Assembly: GCA_949287505.1 (NCBI GenBank)
Contig: CASEGX010000046.1
Location: 1-40,781 of the forward strand
Source: an uncultured Spirochaetales bacterium
Lineage (GTDB): Bacteria > Spirochaetota > Spirochaetia > Sphaerochaetales > Sphaerochaetaceae
DNA: 40,781 nucleotides
Direction of reading: 5' to 3'
A program made the translations under genes and the position numbers. Positions 40,650 to 40,781 of the stretch are shown here, piece by piece; position 1 is the first letter of the stretch; every line of letters begins with the position of its first letter. A model generated the notes under the pieces. The model was not told the DNA's origin and did no database searches. It was given only the letters and a program-made list of their open reading frames with translations.

Positions 40650-40781
40650 TTAGCGTCCGGCTTTCTTGCGGAGCTTTTCCAGCTCTTTCTCAATTTCATC
40701 CGATTTTTCCATCTCGGAAAACCCTTTTTCGATATCATTCTCGGCATTCATCCTGTCAACCTTGCGTTCTATGTCGCTGAA
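40650..40781 (-). CDS. PspA/IM30-family protein, C-terminal end (partial)
   Basis: The frame is open to the end of the window and gives 43 residues of highly charged coiled coil (ERKVDRMNAENDIEKGFSEM, then IEKELEKLRKK). This fits the C-terminal helix of PspA, the membrane-stabilising phage-shock protein, and its position just before pspC supports the call. The rest of the gene lies outside the window, so the identification is mainly from context. Confidence 0.65.
   Translation of the reverse strand, partial: FSDIERKVDRMNAENDIEKGFSEMEKSDEIEKELEKLRKKAGR

Noticed and set aside
1..40781. CRISPR arrays, tRNA or rRNA genes, insertion sequences, prophage genes
   Set aside because: No regularly spaced direct repeats, cloverleaf-like segments, conserved rRNA stretches, transposase or integrase motifs were seen by reading; a tRNA or covariance scan was not possible.

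Overview
The window looks like chromosome from a host-associated spirochaete (Spirochaetota, Sphaerochaeta/Treponema-like). This is an inference from three things: the style of the secretion signals (a binding protein whose leader ends in a VFAGG-like stretch and a lipoprotein with an LFTAC lipobox), moderate GC content with AT-rich intergenic DNA, and the gene mix (DUF6062, PspA/PspC with DUF4097, a sugar ABC system without its own ATPase). I saw no rRNA, tRNA, IS element, phage gene or CRISPR array. Almost all the DNA codes for protein, and several convergent gene pairs touch or overlap at their stop codons.

Layout. 1-4054: the tail of a 5'-nucleotidase-like protein, then a minus-strand operon of nucleoside phosphorylase, ECF S component, EcfT and a fused double EcfA. 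4113-7788: a cysteine hydrolase, a probable small RNA, aldose 1-epimerase, an acidic membrane lipoprotein and a ROK regulator. 7881-12472: htpG, rlmE, a 410-bp intergenic region, a rhomboid protease and adenosine deaminase. 12664-16946: an ankyrin protein, a phosphohexomutase and proS. 17186-30935: a large plus-strand carbohydrate locus (ribokinase, RbsD, two dehydrogenases, a DMT transporter, a CUT1 ABC importer, a TIM-barrel isomerase, nucleoside hydrolase, a LacI regulator, a class II aldolase, a split transketolase, DUF6062). 30925-34719, minus strand: an unknown protein, OsmC, an HI0933-type flavoprotein and aspS. 35152-39437: carAB. 39527 to the end: a DUF4097 protein, PspC and the tail of PspA.

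A theme of nucleoside and ribose use runs through the window: 5'-nucleotidase, nucleoside phosphorylase beside an ECF importer, adenosine deaminase, nucleoside hydrolase, RbsD/ribokinase, transketolase and carAB.

The most striking non-coding signal lies in 10403-10646 on the minus strand. Two tandem units each have a sigma-54 -24/-12 promoter (one perfect, one with a single mismatch), a conserved 5' segment carrying an anti-Shine-Dalgarno ACCTCCTT, and an intrinsic terminator. They look like paired sigma-54-dependent small RNAs. A third, weaker sigma-54-like site and a C-rich-loop terminator lie between carB and aspS. A separate small transcript before galM contains blocks complementary to the twin RNAs. 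In addition, several genes (OsmC, add, the ROK regulator, the cysteine hydrolase; less clearly rlmE and rhomboid) have a -10 box 6-8 nt before the ATG and no Shine-Dalgarno, which predicts leaderless mRNAs.
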